DNA from: Turbatrix aceti
Lineage: Eukaryota; Nematoda; Chromadorea; Rhabditida; Panagrolaimidae
NCBI GenBank assembly: GCA_963969345.1
Contig: OZ017769.1
Coordinates: 3,906,816-3,970,815, forward strand
Reading direction: 5' to 3'
Length of the DNA stretch: 64,000 nucleotides
The notes beneath the pieces were generated by a model, which had not been told where the DNA came from, ran no database searches, and worked only from the letters and a program-made list of their open reading frames with translations. A program made the position numbers and the translations under genes. Position 1 is the stretch's first letter. Each line of letters opens with the position of its first letter. Shown here piece by piece: positions 25,952-37,354 of the stretch.

Positions 25952-26281
25952 TTATTTTCGCACCGGAGGCATCTGTCGTTCGATGCTTACGTTGATCTTG
26001 GAGACGCGTTTGTTGAGGTAGATGCTCTGGATGATGTACTGGATCGTGTCCTGGACGGATCTGACGTTGAGATCCTGAGTCGAAGTCTTCGTCCCGGCGG
26101 TCGACTGTTCCTGTGCCGTGGTCGTGCCTTGTGTGCCCGTGAACGACTGAGCCGGTGAGGAGTTGCGGAGGTCGGGCGTTCGAGGACGAGGATCGTCCCA
26201 CGAACTAGTCTCCGAGGCTTCGTCGACGTCGACGAACAAGAGCTTCGGCTGTCGCGGCTTCTTCTTCTTGTCTTTTTTCAT
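25952..26281 (-). CDS. Small lysine-rich protein, unknown
   Basis: Single exon, 109 aa. The N terminus is strongly basic (MKKDKKKKPRQPK), then an acidic patch, a Ser/Thr/Gln-rich stretch, and a C-terminal segment that could be helix-strand (DTIQYIIQSIYLNKRV). It lies tail-to-tail with the coiled-coil gene. It is supported by an ATG in a clean context and a 109-codon frame in AT-rich DNA. No family recognised. Confidence 0.5.
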   Translation of the reverse strand: MKKDKKKKPRQPKLLFVDVDEASETSSWDDPRPRTPDLRNSSPAQSFTGTQGTTTAQEQSTAGTKTSTQDLNVRSVQDTIQYIIQSIYLNKRVSKINVSIERQMPPVRK

Positions 26282-26389
26282 TGCGGGAAGAAAAGAACAA
26301 AATCTACAGAAAAACTTTTGATGCGAAAAAAAGTGTATAAAACAAGTTCATGCAAATAAATGTTTGTTTTATAAAAACACGTGTTTTAT

Positions 26390-26730
26390 CAAAAAATCGT
26401 AATCAGTGCTCTCACAACGAAAGTTTTTACAGTAAAATTTTTTTTGATAAAAATGATAAAATTGCGGTTTATCATTTTTAACCAAAATTTGCCAAAAAAA
26501 CAAAAAAAATGTAAAAAAGAATCGTAATCAGTGATCTCGCGACGAAAATTTTAACAAATAATTTTTTTAGAAATTAGACTGATAAAATTGTGGAATTTTT
26601 ATTTTTAAATAAAATTTGCGAAAAAAAATATAAAAAAATCGTAATTTGTTCTCTTGCAACGAAAATTATAACAGTTCAGTTTTTTAGGAAACTAAAATTG
26701 ATAAAATTGCGGGGTTTTTTTCATTTTGAT
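26390..26730. repeat. Three-unit tandem repeat (about 120 bp) upstream of lipase A
   Basis: Units begin with TCGTAAT at about 26397, 26522 and 26639 (spacing 125 and 117). Each has a CTC(A/G/T)..ACGAAA(G/A)TT block, a T-run and GATAAAATTG(C/T)GG. They sit directly in front of the first lipase gene, so promoter effects are possible. Confidence 0.7.
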
Positions 26731-26849
26731 TTTTTTTGCGCCGAGCAACAAAAGATGCAGTTTGCGTGCACGGCTTTTGTGCGAGGACCGATTGCTCGTC
26801 GATGATGATTGATGATCATCGTTGGTGCAGTGCCGCTCTTTTGCCCGAC

Positions 26850-28038
26850 ATGCGTCATCACGTCGTCCTTCTCCTCCTCTTTTTCATCATCCCCGCGATT
26901 TTGGCCGAATTCACGCCGGATTTTACGGCTTTTATCCGGAAAAGATTGGGCCACGATGGACTCAAACACCTCGAACGCGTGGATATGGGGCGCGACCAGG
27001 TTGGATCGTTCGGCGGCAGGACGCGGCCGGACGAAGTGCTGAATAATCGACCCGTCGTGTTTGTGCACGGCGAGACGCTTCGGGCATCCTCCTTCGCTGC
27101 CCATCGCGCTTATTTTCACGAAATCGGCGACTACGCGTATTCCGAGCTCTATGCCACGACCTACGGCGACGGTGGGGTCACTCCGATGTACTCTGCCAAC
27201 CTCACCTGCGAAAAGGTTAAACAGGTAATTTTTGGGGATTTTCTACTTTTTTGAGGGCGTTTTTGCTTTTTTTCCTAAATTTGGGACAAAAGTTCGAATT
27301 CAAAGGTTTTTATAGTTTTTAAACCAATTTTTAGGCATAAAACATTTTTTTGTGAACAGAAAATGTTAAAAAACAAACAAATTGTCGTATTTTTTGGGTT
27401 TTTCGTTCCTTTTACAATTTTTTGGTAAATGTTTTAGGTTCGCATATTCATCCAAACTGTCGTTGCGTACACGAACTCGTCGGTCGACGTGATTGCCTAC
27501 TCGCTCGGCGTCGCAATTTCCCGAAAAGCCATCCTCGGCGGACGATGCGTGGACACCGGCGAAGACCTTGGTCCACCGTTAACCGCAGACGTGAGGTCGT
27601 ACGTGAGCGTCGGAGGCGTGGCGCGTGGATTTCATACTTGTCCGTTGGATTACACTTTCTGCAACAAGATCAACGGTGCTTCCTGTGATTCGACTTTTAT
27701 GGTCAGTTTTTCTTTTTTTTTTGTTGTACAATTAAAAAAATTCTGTTTTTTTCTTTAAATTTTTTTATGTTGGCACGATATTTTTGTTTCAGCGAAATAT
27801 CAACAAGCCCAATGAACGCTACGAGGGCAGGTATTCGTTTTCGATCTACTCGACCATCGACTACGTCGTCGGACAGAAGTGTTGCGGTCACCATTGCTCG
27901 ATCGTCAAACACAGCAGCGCCATCTCCAAGCATTCGATTTACGATCATGTTACGGTGCTCACCCTGACGATGGATTTGCAACTTCAGCTGGTCCAGTTCG
28001 GCGACTGTCGGGATTTCTCGTGCAATCGGCGATTTTGA
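26850..28038 (+). CDS. Secreted family-2 lipase, copy A
   Basis: Exons 26850-27224, 27438-27701 and 27793-28038 give 294 aa. A signal peptide (RHHVVLLLLFFIIPAILA) precedes the mature N terminus EFTPDF. The alpha/beta-hydrolase fold shows VVFVHG (oxyanion strand), the nucleophile elbow IAYSLG and a C-terminal IYDHVTVL that supplies the catalytic His. Six or more cysteines suggest an extracellular enzyme. This matches the nematode lipase class 2 (EstA/LIPS) group. The elbow is odd: Tyr replaces the usual His before the nucleophile (copies B and C have GHSLG and AHSLG), and copy A has GETLRAS where B and C have GATC. It may have shifted substrate range. The start was taken at the signal peptide; the upstream in-frame extension looks spurious. 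Confidence 0.86.
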
Positions 28039-28655
28039 GTTTACTTGTGTTGTCGTGTTTTTTTTTGTAACTTTTTTCATGTACGTGATGTACTCTGTCC
28101 TGTTTTGATTCATACTGTCTAATTTTTTGTTTCGCGTTTGTTCGAGAACTGATTTTTCTAATTTATTGCGTTTTTACCCTTAAAATCCGGATTTTACACA
28201 ACAATACATAAAAATATCTGTTTCATGTATGTTCGCGTTCAAACTCAAACCAAATTTAAAAAATTGTTTGTGTTCGTTCGCAAACAAAAAAACGGTTGTT
28301 TATTTCATCCAGAAATCAGATAGGGTGCTTGATTTTAATGACTGCAAATATGGCGTCATCCATTTTTATAGCTTTAATTCCGTAGATCAAGATTCATGTT
28401 TGTATGTAGATATCTCGATCGGTTAATAGAACAGTACAGTTGTTGTGCAATCAACATGCTAGAAACACATTGTTTACTCATGATGCGATAGACAGCCTAC
28501 TAGCTTATCACTCGAACAACGCAAAATTTAATACATACGTGGATCAAAATTTATGCGTCGCATAAATAGTTTTTTTTACTGTGCGTCACCGTTACCGCTC
28601 TTTGACGCAATATCACTTTGCGTCCCCTTCAGTGTTTCTGTTTTTGTTTCTTGAC
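28039..28655. other. Spacer between lipases A and B
   Basis: About 620 bases of AT-rich DNA with no gene seen; presumably the promoter of copy B. Confidence 0.5.
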
Positions 28656-29660
28656 ATGTTTCGGTCCGTCGTTTTCATTTTCTTGCTTGTTGTTTGCGCC
28701 GTATCAGCGGAGTTTACGTCAGATTTTGAGACATTTATCCGGACAAGATTGGGCGACGATGGACTCCGGAAACTCGAACGCATGGATATGGGCGTTGAAG
28801 GCTCTTTTGGAGGCCGGACGGAGCCCAATGAAATTCTTCAACGCCGCCCCGTTGTTTTTGTACACGGTGCGACGTGCACTGCTTCCTGCTTTTCCGACCA
28901 TCGTACCTACTTCCACGAAGTCGGCGGATACGCGTATTCCGAGCTCTACGCCACGACCTACGGCGATGGAAGCGAAACATTTCTTTTTGACATCAAAATC
29001 ACCTGTGATTATGTCAAACAGGTGTTTTTTTCAGTTTTTTACTTTTTACCGTCGGAAATTTTTATGTAGATCCGTGAATTTATCCAAGCAGTCGTCGCAT
29101 ATACGAATTCTACAGTAGACATCATTGGGCACTCACTCGGTGTTGCAATTTCCCGAAAAGCCATTCTCGGAGGACCATGCGTGGACACAAATGAAAACCT
29201 CGGCCCCCCGTTGACCCCCAACGTAACCACCTACGTCGGCATCGCCGGTGTTGCCTGGGGATTTTCTTTCTGCCCGCAGATTTTTGCATTTTGCAACTCT
29301 GTCGACGGCGCTGACTGTGAATCCGCTTTCATCGTCGGTTTTCTAATCATTTCCAAATACACATAGGTTTTCACACACTTTTTTGTTGTTATACTTTAGC
29401 ACGACGTTAACAACTTGGATCACCGTTACGAAGGCACAAACTCGTTTACAATTTACTCGTCGACTGACTATCTCGTCGGACAGAAGTGCTGCGGCCACCA
29501 GTGCTCGATCGTCAAAAACAGTACCGCTGTTGCCAAATATTTTGGTTACGGTCACAGTACAATTTTGTCGGAAACAAAAGATCTTCAGCTGCAGCTTATC
29601 AAAACTGGCGAGTGTATTGATCCTGTCTGCCACGATGGTGATGGCGACAGCCTGGGTTAA
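28656..29660 (+). CDS. Secreted family-2 lipase, copy B
   Basis: Exons 28656-29021, 29070-29333 and 29400-29660 give 296 aa. Signal peptide FRSVVFIFLLVVCAVSA, then EFTSDF. VVFVHGATC, nucleophile elbow IIGHSLG and terminal YGHSTIL are present. Exon lengths nearly equal those of copies A and C. Intron 2 uses a GTCGGT donor, which is off-consensus but kept in copy C with the following 15 bases almost unchanged, so the two copies are recent. Asn-X-Ser/Thr sites suggest glycosylation. Likely a secreted triglyceride or phospholipid lipase, perhaps intestinal; that is inference. Confidence 0.87.
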
Positions 29661-30071
29661 ATTGACAGGTAAACCGTATACGGTAACTTTGTGTTTTTAC
29701 ATAAAAACGTTTATTAATCTGAGATATAGTATAAATAGAAGAACAAAGCGGATCAGCGCAAATTGGTAATTAAAAAATTTAACCAAAATTTTCTATAGCT
29801 AAAATATTATTTATATGAATATGGCAAAAAGTGGGTCTGGCGAGCTTGGTCTTATCTCGGCCGTCTGGTGCCCAGAATGCGATCTTACGCGATCCAGGGT
29901 CAGCAGATGAGCAGACGCTGTACTGTTATCTAACGGCGGTGCCTCTTGATGTTTTACAGCATAGACGCCTAAGACCAGGAACCAAGTCCATGTGCCCAAA
30001 AGGTCGAAAAAATTTAAAAAAAGGATAATAACATTATTTTATTTATTATTTTAGAAGAACTTTGGAGAAAA

Positions 30072-30170
30072 TTACCAATTTTGGGGCAAGTAGTCCGGGC
30101 ATCGGGCGTATCCTGGACCGTAGCACCCAGCTCTTTGGAGGGCTGGCGACCGGATTGGTTTTGACCGAAA
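30072..30170 (-). pseudogene. Partial copy of the tail of the frame at 30545
   Basis: On the minus strand this reads GCYGPGYARCPDYLPQNW then stop. The larger frame at 30545-31114 has GCYG and ends GYARCPDYSPQNW then stop. Relative to that frame the piece between GCYG and PGYARC is missing, so it is a shortened second copy of the same exon end. Confidence 0.5.
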
Positions 30171-30544
30171 TTGAAAGGGTATGACAGGGTCATTACAAAC
30201 TGAAAGGGTCTTATATTTATGTATATTATTATGTGTATATTTTTTTATTTCACCATTACTCAGTGGTTAGTTATCATTAGACTTGATGTTAGGAGGCACA
30301 AATGATGTCCACGTAGGCGTCAATTTATGGGATGTTTATATTACATAAACAAATGGGCCACATATTGTTTACATAATGTAGTAGCTGTCCGCAAAGGGTT
30401 CGTTCCTTAGCGCAGTAACTAAGTCCCTCTCCAGTAGTCCAACAGTTTAGGCAATATTTTGAAAAAAAATCAAATTGGTTTGAAAAAATTAAATTTAGAA
30501 TAAAAAAGGAAAAATATTCTTTAAAAAAAGGAAAAAAATAAAAT

Positions 30545-31114
30545 TTACCAATTCTGCGGGGAGTAATCCGGGCACCTAGCGTACCCCGGATAAAAAATTT
30601 GCGCGGGCGCCGTTGTGGCGACTAGGAGGTAGCGCGTGGGTCCTCCAGCGGCCTCAGGGGGCGCATAGAGGAGGTCCACGAGACCACCTCCCAGTCGTAA
30701 AGCCTCGCCCCATGTGTATGGCGAGGGGGGCCCATAGCACCCAGCTCGCTGAAGAGCTGGGGCTGGTTCTTCCAGGGTGGCCGCCCTCCGACCGGCCATA
30801 GCATTTAGAACTATATCACGAAACTTCAGTGCTCCGGCGACTGGGTTCGTCGGAACACTGAGGTAAAGTGAAGCCAGTCTAAGGACCTCGTCTTCTGGCA
30901 CATTCACACAGGGGTCCTGAATTTGAGGTGGGGGTGGCAGGAAGGCTGGGCGTTGGGGAGGTAGAGGTGCCGGGCGCGTTGGTTGGAGGATCCTCGAGTT
31001 CTTGGTTTGGGGCGGACATTGAGTTTCTGGAAAGGAGGTGAATTTAATAAGTGGCGGAGAGAGAGATTGGAGCGGCTTGTCGACTGGTAGCCACGGTTGG
31101 CCTCCTTTTCGCAT
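30545..31114 (-). CDS. Proline-rich hypothetical frame, repeated tail
   Basis: A 189-codon GC-rich frame starting at ATG 31114. An acceptor-like CTTTCCAG inside it at about 31025 suggests the real exon may begin there and the gene may have other exons. The middle is Pro-rich (PAPLPPQRPAFLPPPPQ); the rest has PEDEVLRLASLYLSVP and a Tyr/Cys tail. The tail recurs 470 bases away. I recognise no domain. It could be part of a multicopy element or a decayed gene. Confidence 0.35.
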   Translation of the reverse strand: MRKGGQPWLPVDKPLQSLSPPLIKFTSFPETQCPPQTKNSRILQPTRPAPLPPQRPAFLPPPPQIQDPCVNVPEDEVLRLASLYLSVPTNPVAGALKFRDIVLNAMAGRRAATLEEPAPALQRAGCYGPPSPYTWGEALRLGGGLVDLLYAPPEAAGGPTRYLLVATTAPAQIFYPGYARCPDYSPQNW

Positions 31115-31390
31115 AGCTACCGCGCGCTACCTCACATAATATAAACTATCTTTACTAAATATACGAAATGGATGCGTCATCGCTTCCTTTTAGCTTTCCC
31201 GCTCTATCTCACTTTTCAAAATCCTGTTAGATGCATACTTATATTTTGTTTCGGTTTGATTTATTTTTGCTGTTTTTTACAACAAACTCCACATGGTGAT
31301 AAAAAAATTCTACTATCTAAGATTTAAATATAAAGAAATACAGAAAAGCATAACCAACCTTTCACATATATAAAAATGCATCATGTAAAA

Positions 31391-31406
31391 TATATATATA
31401 TATATT
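31391..31406. repeat. TA dinucleotide repeat
   Basis: About eight uninterrupted TA units in the region between lipases B and C. Confidence 0.8.
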
Positions 31407-32359
31407 ATATTAAATGCAGTTAATCTGTAGTGAGTAGATCATATTTTACACCATAAATGCACACAACACAAAAGGCAAATTCCGGAGAATACATATATGA
31501 CACATAAACTGAAAATAATTGTTCAGTTGGAGAATATGCCCCTCCCCTAAATAATGGCAGGACGTGTTGACACAAAAAGCTAATCGTATTTCCTATAAGA
31601 TTTATCTGCTGATGGTACGACACACTAATGTAAGCACTCGCTAATAAAAATCACAGTCAACCCGTCATTTGTGCGACCGGCATCGGCTTGGGAACCCGAC
31701 GTTTGGGGAAGCTTTTGATTTTAAATTCAAAACTGATCTTACTGCGAATAACCAGAAATGATGTAGAACACTACGGCATCGATGAATTCTTGTTGATTTT
31801 TGGGTTACTTGTAACCCAAAAATTAATATTGAATGAAAACACTTTCTATCGGAGGCCAATAAAAGCTTACCATCTTGAATTGATCGTCGTTGTAAACAAT
31901 TACATGATTGTATATAATACATAAATTTGTGTTTTTTTTAACTTTTTTTTAGAATTTGTTCCTGATTTCTCAGAATCACGATTTGTCATGTCAGAATTAC
32001 GTTTTTTTATGTCTTCGGGAACGTGAAAAGGCTCACCAAAATTCTCTGGTATAGCCATCAGTTTTTTAGTTGAATGCGTGAATCAGGAATTATGTTACCG
32101 AAATAAATAGAACATTGAATTATACAGTTGAGAACATGTAGCAATTGACAGAAAAGAATGCATGCAATGCATGAAATTTACTTGTGATGCAAAAGCGTAG
32201 ACAGCTAGCTAAACACGGGAAGAATGGACACGTTGAATTTAACACCAATATTTTATTTATTGAATCAAAGTCTTTAAAATTAATATTCAGAGTCGTCATA
32301 CATAAGCTTGATGATAACGCTGCTTAACTGACTTATGCGTTTTAATATTACTTTATAAC

Positions 32360-33377
32360 ATGTTTCATCCCATTGTCTCCCTGCTTTTCGTTTACGCCGT
32401 ATCAGCGGAGTTTACGTCAGATTTCGCGACTTTTATCCGTGCAAGATTAGGCGACGATGGACTCAAGAAATTTGAACGGATGGATATGGGAGGGGGTGAA
32501 GGAGGGTCATTTGGGGGCCGGACGGAGCCAAACGAGACTCTTGAACACCGCCCCGTCGTCTTTGTACACGGTGCAACTTGCCGGGCTAATTGCTATTCCG
32601 ACCACCGTAATTACTATCACAACATCGGCGGATACGCATTATCCGAGCTCTACGCCACGACCTACGACGATGGAGGTGCAACTTCGCTTTATTACATAAA
32701 ACTTTCGTGCGCCAATGTTAAACAGGTATTTTTAGGGGCAGATATTTAATTTAAAAAAATTTTTAAATTTAAATTTTAAATTTCTGCAGGTCCGTGAATT
32801 TATCCAGACCGTCGTCGCATACACAAATTCTCCAGTCGACGTCGTTGCACACTCTTTGGGTGTCGCGATTGCCCGAAAGGCAATGCTCGGCGGAAGATGC
32901 GTCGATACAAATGAAGACCTCGGTTCACCATTGACCCCCAACATTTCAACCTTCGTAGGCATCGCAGGCGTTGCACGGGGATTTGCAAACTGCAAGGGTA
33001 ATCAAAATTACCCATTTTGCAACTCTATCAACGGTGCTGACTGTGAATCTGCTTTTATCGTCGGTTTTCTAATCATTCCCAAAAAAATTTTTCCAATTTT
33101 TTTGTTATTTTAGCACGACGTTAACAACTTGGATCACCGCTACGAAGGCATAAACTCGTTTACAATCTACTCAACGACTGATTACCTTCTCGGACAAGAG
33201 TGCTGTGGCTATCAGTGCTCAATCGTCAAAAACAGCACCGCTATTGCCAAATATACCGGGTACGATCATGGCACAATTGTTATGAACACAAAAGACCTTC
33301 AACTGCAGCTTATCAAAACTGGCGAGTGTAAGGATCCGGCCTGCCAAAATACAGACAAAAGTACAAGTTTTGCTTGA
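32360..33377 (+). CDS. Secreted family-2 lipase, copy C
   Basis: Exons 32360-32725, 32790-33059 and 33114-33377 give 299 aa. Signal peptide FHPIVSLLFVYAVSA, then EFTSDF. VVFVHGATC, elbow VVAHSLG and C-terminal YDHGTIV. It is closest to copy B: exon 1 has the same length (366 bases), and the third exon begins HDVNNLDHRYEG in both. A six-base insertion in exon 2 adds two residues near CKGNQNYPFC. All catalytic motifs look intact. Confidence 0.87.
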
Positions 33378-33478
33378 CAAAGTGTGTTTAGGTTCTGCTA
33401 TTTATTTACCCGTAGCGATAAATAAGCGATTGAATTTCCCAGAAAAAGGAATGAATGATAGGTAAAAAATGGGGGCGT

Positions 33479-34643
33479 CTAGAACTCGCTTAGCGTGCCG
33501 GGATCGCTCCTAGGCGACCTTTGAGGGGTGCTGCCCAGGTCCAAAAGGGAATCAGCGACCGCGATGGGCGCCGGACCCTTCGGCCTGCAGGTATTGACAC
33601 TCAGGAAGCGTTGGACGCTCAATTCGGACACTTCATCAGGGATCGTAGCCCGTCGATCGGTCGCTATAGCAGAAGAAGTGTTGGGGCCTGCATGACCGTT
33701 GGTCTTGGGTGGAAAAGCTGACGACGCCGACGGTTGTCCGCATTCAATGTCACAGTCATCGCCACTTGAGAGTAAACTTGTGGTCGTCGTGTCTTTGACC
33801 ATTGTAGGAAGTTTAGCGACGGGTAATCGTGTGATGTCGGATGTCTCTTGCTGGATGATCTGAGCGTGCTTATCTCGGCTCTCAAGAGTCATGACGCAAG
33901 CCGTGATGAGCGCGAAGAAGCCTATGCCCATGAAAATCGGTCCGAAGTACTGCATAGATTTGAACAAAAGTCGCAGGCGGCGGTCTACGACGCTGATTGA
34001 TGTGTTGGTCGCTTCGTCGAAGACTACGCTCTGGAAAAATTTTTTTTTTTGATTTTTGGTTGGGTACAAAAAATGTTGCTTACGGTGGCCAGATCGTAGT
34101 CAAAGTATCCGACAACTGACATGCATAATCCGAATGCCATGAAAATGGATCCGATAATGACGGCTTTGCACGCGACGAACAAGGTCTGAAAATTTTTAAT
34201 TTTTTTTTAATTTTGAAATAAAATTTTTTTTTAAATTTTTTTTAAATTATTTTATTTGACATTTTTTTTTTAAATTGAATTTTTTTTTTAATTTTCTTTT
34301 ATTTAAATTTTTTAAAATGCATTTTTTTTAATAAAAAATTTTTTTAACGCGTTCCCCTTCAAAAAAAATTTAGTTTGAAAAAATTTTCCAGTATTAATAA
34401 AAATGCAGCCACGTTCCCCGGTACTCTAACCTGTTTGTTGGACGCATAATAACTCCTCAAAAACTTGGCATTGGCCTGTTTGAGCCGAGCGGCTTTTCTC
34501 TGGGCATTGATGCTCCGCTGCCTCGAAGACAGCCGAGTGAGCTTGGATTTCAGAACTTCTTCATCCGAAGCCGAAACAATCGGCGGCTCTTCCGTATCCA
34601 CCGTTGCCACCGTTTTAGAAGGACACGATGGAGCTTCTGGCAT
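33479..34643 (-). CDS. TMEM200-like two-pass membrane protein
   Basis: Exons 34431-34643, 34084-34185 and 33479-34030 on the minus strand give 288 aa. Residues 1-71 are cytosolic and basic (SRQRSINAQRKAARLKQ). TM1 (VIIGSIFMAFGLCMSVVGYF) falls in exon 2; TM2 (FGPIFMGIGFFALITACVM) in exon 3, followed by LESRDKHAQII. The pairing of a VVGYF-ending first helix with FGP-MGIG-F and an ENRD/ESRD motif after the second is what I recall of the TMEM200 family, whose function is poorly known. The long C terminus is Ser/Thr-rich and probably disordered. An acceptor-like GCGTCCCAG lies 13 bases before the ATG, so a 5' exon or spliced leader is likely. Confidence 0.72.
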
Positions 34644-36585
34644 CTCGGACGACAATCTGGGACGCAAGCAATGAAACAATGATTGAAAAAGACAGAGAAA
34701 ATCAATCTGGGACAAATTGTGCCGGCAAAAAGAAGAACTATTAAAGTGAAGGCGCGTAAACAGCTACTATGCACTTGTGACACGCGGGCAAATTGGACTC
34801 GCGCTGGTCGTGGTTGCGTTGCTAACAAGGGGGATTTATCTGGGATGAGACGGGAACATTTATGTACGTTTACGGAATACAACAAAAAAACAGAACATCC
34901 TACGATTAGTGTGTAGTCCTGCAAAAACGGATGTTTTCCGGTGGACATTAACAACGCACTCGGTAAATTCACTGATATTGACAACGAGGAAAAAAATGGG
35001 TGTAAAACATTGTGAGTTGCGTGGAAGCGCAATTTATTGCTCACACCAACCTCATTCCTCATTAGAGCCCAGCGACCACCTTATTCATTGCCAGCGCCAA
35101 CGCCAACGGCCGCACGTGGTCGTATGTAGGTTAGGTAATTGTCGGCAGCTAAAAGACCGAAAGGAGCAACGCGTCAGGCGCCAATCACCTCGTTTACTTC
35201 CAAAAAGACTTTCTTTCACAAAATAAATGGTCCGATGTTCGTTCGCTCGCTCGCGGAAGAAAAATCTCGAAATGGCACTTGTTTGTGTCGGAGGCGAGAA
35301 AATAGTAGTACTACACCGGAAAAAGCAGGGTCTACAATCTTTTGTGGCGAATCGAAGAATGCGGGAAGTTATTTAGAGGGGAGATTCTTTTTTAGATATT
35401 TTTAGACTGGGGATAATTACGGCGGCATAGTACATTTTTGGGAGGAAGAAGAAGATGCTGACGAAAGAATTTGTATTTATTTCAAGGAAAGCACGTAAGA
35501 CAAAGCTGGATAAATTCCGGACTGCGATTACGAGTTTTTTGGGATTTTTGTGGGGCAAGGGTTTTGTTAAATTTTTTTTCTAAGGATTTTGAGAAATTAT
35601 TTTTTCTAAATATTTTCTAAGGAGTTTAAAAAACGTTGTTTTGGATTTATTTATTCAAAAGTAGTTGTTTTGAATTCAAAATGTATTTTCAAAAAACTGA
35701 AAAACCAATTTCAAAGTGATAAAACGCTACACATTAAAAAAACCTGTGAAACAAAAAAGTTAAAGTGATTTTTTCCACGTTTAAATTCGTTGTTTGGGAT
35801 TTACTAACGCGCTCAAAATCCTTTCAAAAAATTATGAACCAATTTTAAAACCATAAAAACAGATTAAAGGTCCGTGGAAAAAAGTAAAAAAATTTTACGG
35901 ATGCTTTGTCGCCGCATGTTCTCCCCACCGGGACCTACATAGTCGGGAACAAGTTCAAGGCCAACAAATAAATATTTCGGGTTTTGGGTCCTGCATTAAC
36001 TCCTTTCCCGGCCAAACTATCAGTTTAGTTTCCAAGAAAGCGCGACAATGCCCGACGAGTGTGTTTGTGAATGAATAGAAGTTTGGTCTGGTCCATGAAA
36101 TTTTGTAGATGGGGATGGAAATTGAATAACTTCCGTCGTTCAATTTAGAAAAGCTTTGGGGAAGAGATAAGGAAGAAAGACGGGTTTCATTCAATATAAT
36201 TAAACGACCCCAAGCGTCTGTGGGCCCACGCTTACGCTTCAGACGCCAACTAACCCCGGACAATTTTTTGTCTGATGAATGGGATGGGATGAGTCTATGC
36301 TATTCCTTCCTACATACGTGGCTGGATTTGTATTTGTATTCTGTTCACGCGTTTTTTTGTTTTTTTTACCCTGTTACAAAAAACGTGACCAAAGCGACAC
36401 GGATTAGCCACTTTCTGGCTTGCGCGGTGCTTGAAGCGAATTAGTGGTTCACACTTCAGTTTTTTACACCGCACCGCACCGAGGTTGAGTGCGTGTTTGA
36501 TGGGAGAAAAAAAATCGAAAGAATTCGTAGATCTTTTTCTCTTCCAGACGACTTTTAGCCTCCAAAGACCAAGACCACCACCAAC
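34644..36585. other. Intergenic, no gene seen
   Basis: About 1.9 kb upstream of the TMEM200-like gene. Several short open frames on both strands lack motifs or credible splice partners. The 34.7-35.2 kb part is more balanced in composition and may hold the promoter. Confidence 0.4.
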
Positions 36586-36753
36586 CTGTTTGTCGACCTT
36601 CTTCTTGATGATGAGCTTCGGTACGTGGGATTCGCGACGCTTTCGCTCCCGTTCCATGCGATTCATGGCAGCGCGCTCGGCCAACGGCATGCTGTTGAGC
36701 TCGGAGAGGTTGATTTTGCCGAGGCCGAGGGAAACACCTCGTGCCGCCAGCAT
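36586..36753 (-). CDS. Orphan first coding exon (56 codons)
   Basis: On the minus strand a strong acceptor (TTTTTTACAG) ends four bases before an ATG that opens MLAARGVSLGLGKINLSEL. The exon continues through SMPLAERAAMNRMERERKRR to KKKVDKQ and a CAG/GTTGGT donor at 36586, phase 0. The composition is clearly coding-like. I could not find its partner exon: joining it to the acceptor upstream of the TMEM200-like start puts that start out of frame. It could be an alternative 5' exon with a long intron, or part of a gene whose other exons I missed. Confidence 0.45.
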
Positions 36754-37354
36754 TTTGCTGTAAAAAAAGGAAGGCAGGTTGGGTTAAATATATCGAATTA
36801 ACGGGTGCCAGCCAAACGGCGAGTGCCGTTTGGCCAGGAAAGGCAACTAACATGTCGCTTTAGGTATTTCCTTTCCAACTTGCGGTGGTGACAATTTGTA
36901 AGACAGGTAACACGTAACACAACAACGGCACGAATAAGCAGATTCCAAGTTGAAAGAGTTGACAGCACTCAACGACGCACGTTTCGTTTCGTTTCGGTCG
37001 TCGGTTGTCGGTTGTCGGTTGTCGGCAAGCGCAGGAGGTTGCCAAAAAATCGACCGAAAGCAGCAAAGAGCCCCCAAGTGCTTCTTGTCGAGGCTAGAGC
37101 ATTTTCGGGGGTGCGCCTGCTGTGGCACGCACCCTCTCATCCCATCCCTGCTGTCGTGCCCGAGTCTCGTCTCCAGTCTCGAGCCCGGGCCAGGCGGCAG
37201 TTACGCGACACGCCGCCGAAAGACGAACCAACGAGCCAACGAACCACAACGAACGACCGGTGCAATATTATGTAACTAGCTGGATTTCATGTCTGCCGGA
37301 CAAATTTCAGTGTTATACCCGTTTTATTATCAGTAAAAAATCCAGAATAATCAG

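Larger units (their letters stand above)
29661..32359. other. Repeat-like insertion region between lipases B and C
   Basis: About 2.7 kb separating otherwise tandem lipases. It contains GC-rich fragments at 29830-30000, 30070-30180 and 30545-31110 set in AT-rich DNA, a TA microsatellite and a foldback near 31810. Two of the fragments share a coding tail (see the frames at 30545 and 30072). The composition and partial duplication suggest remains of mobile or multicopy sequence, but no reverse transcriptase, integrase or transposase frame is visible. Confidence 0.5.
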
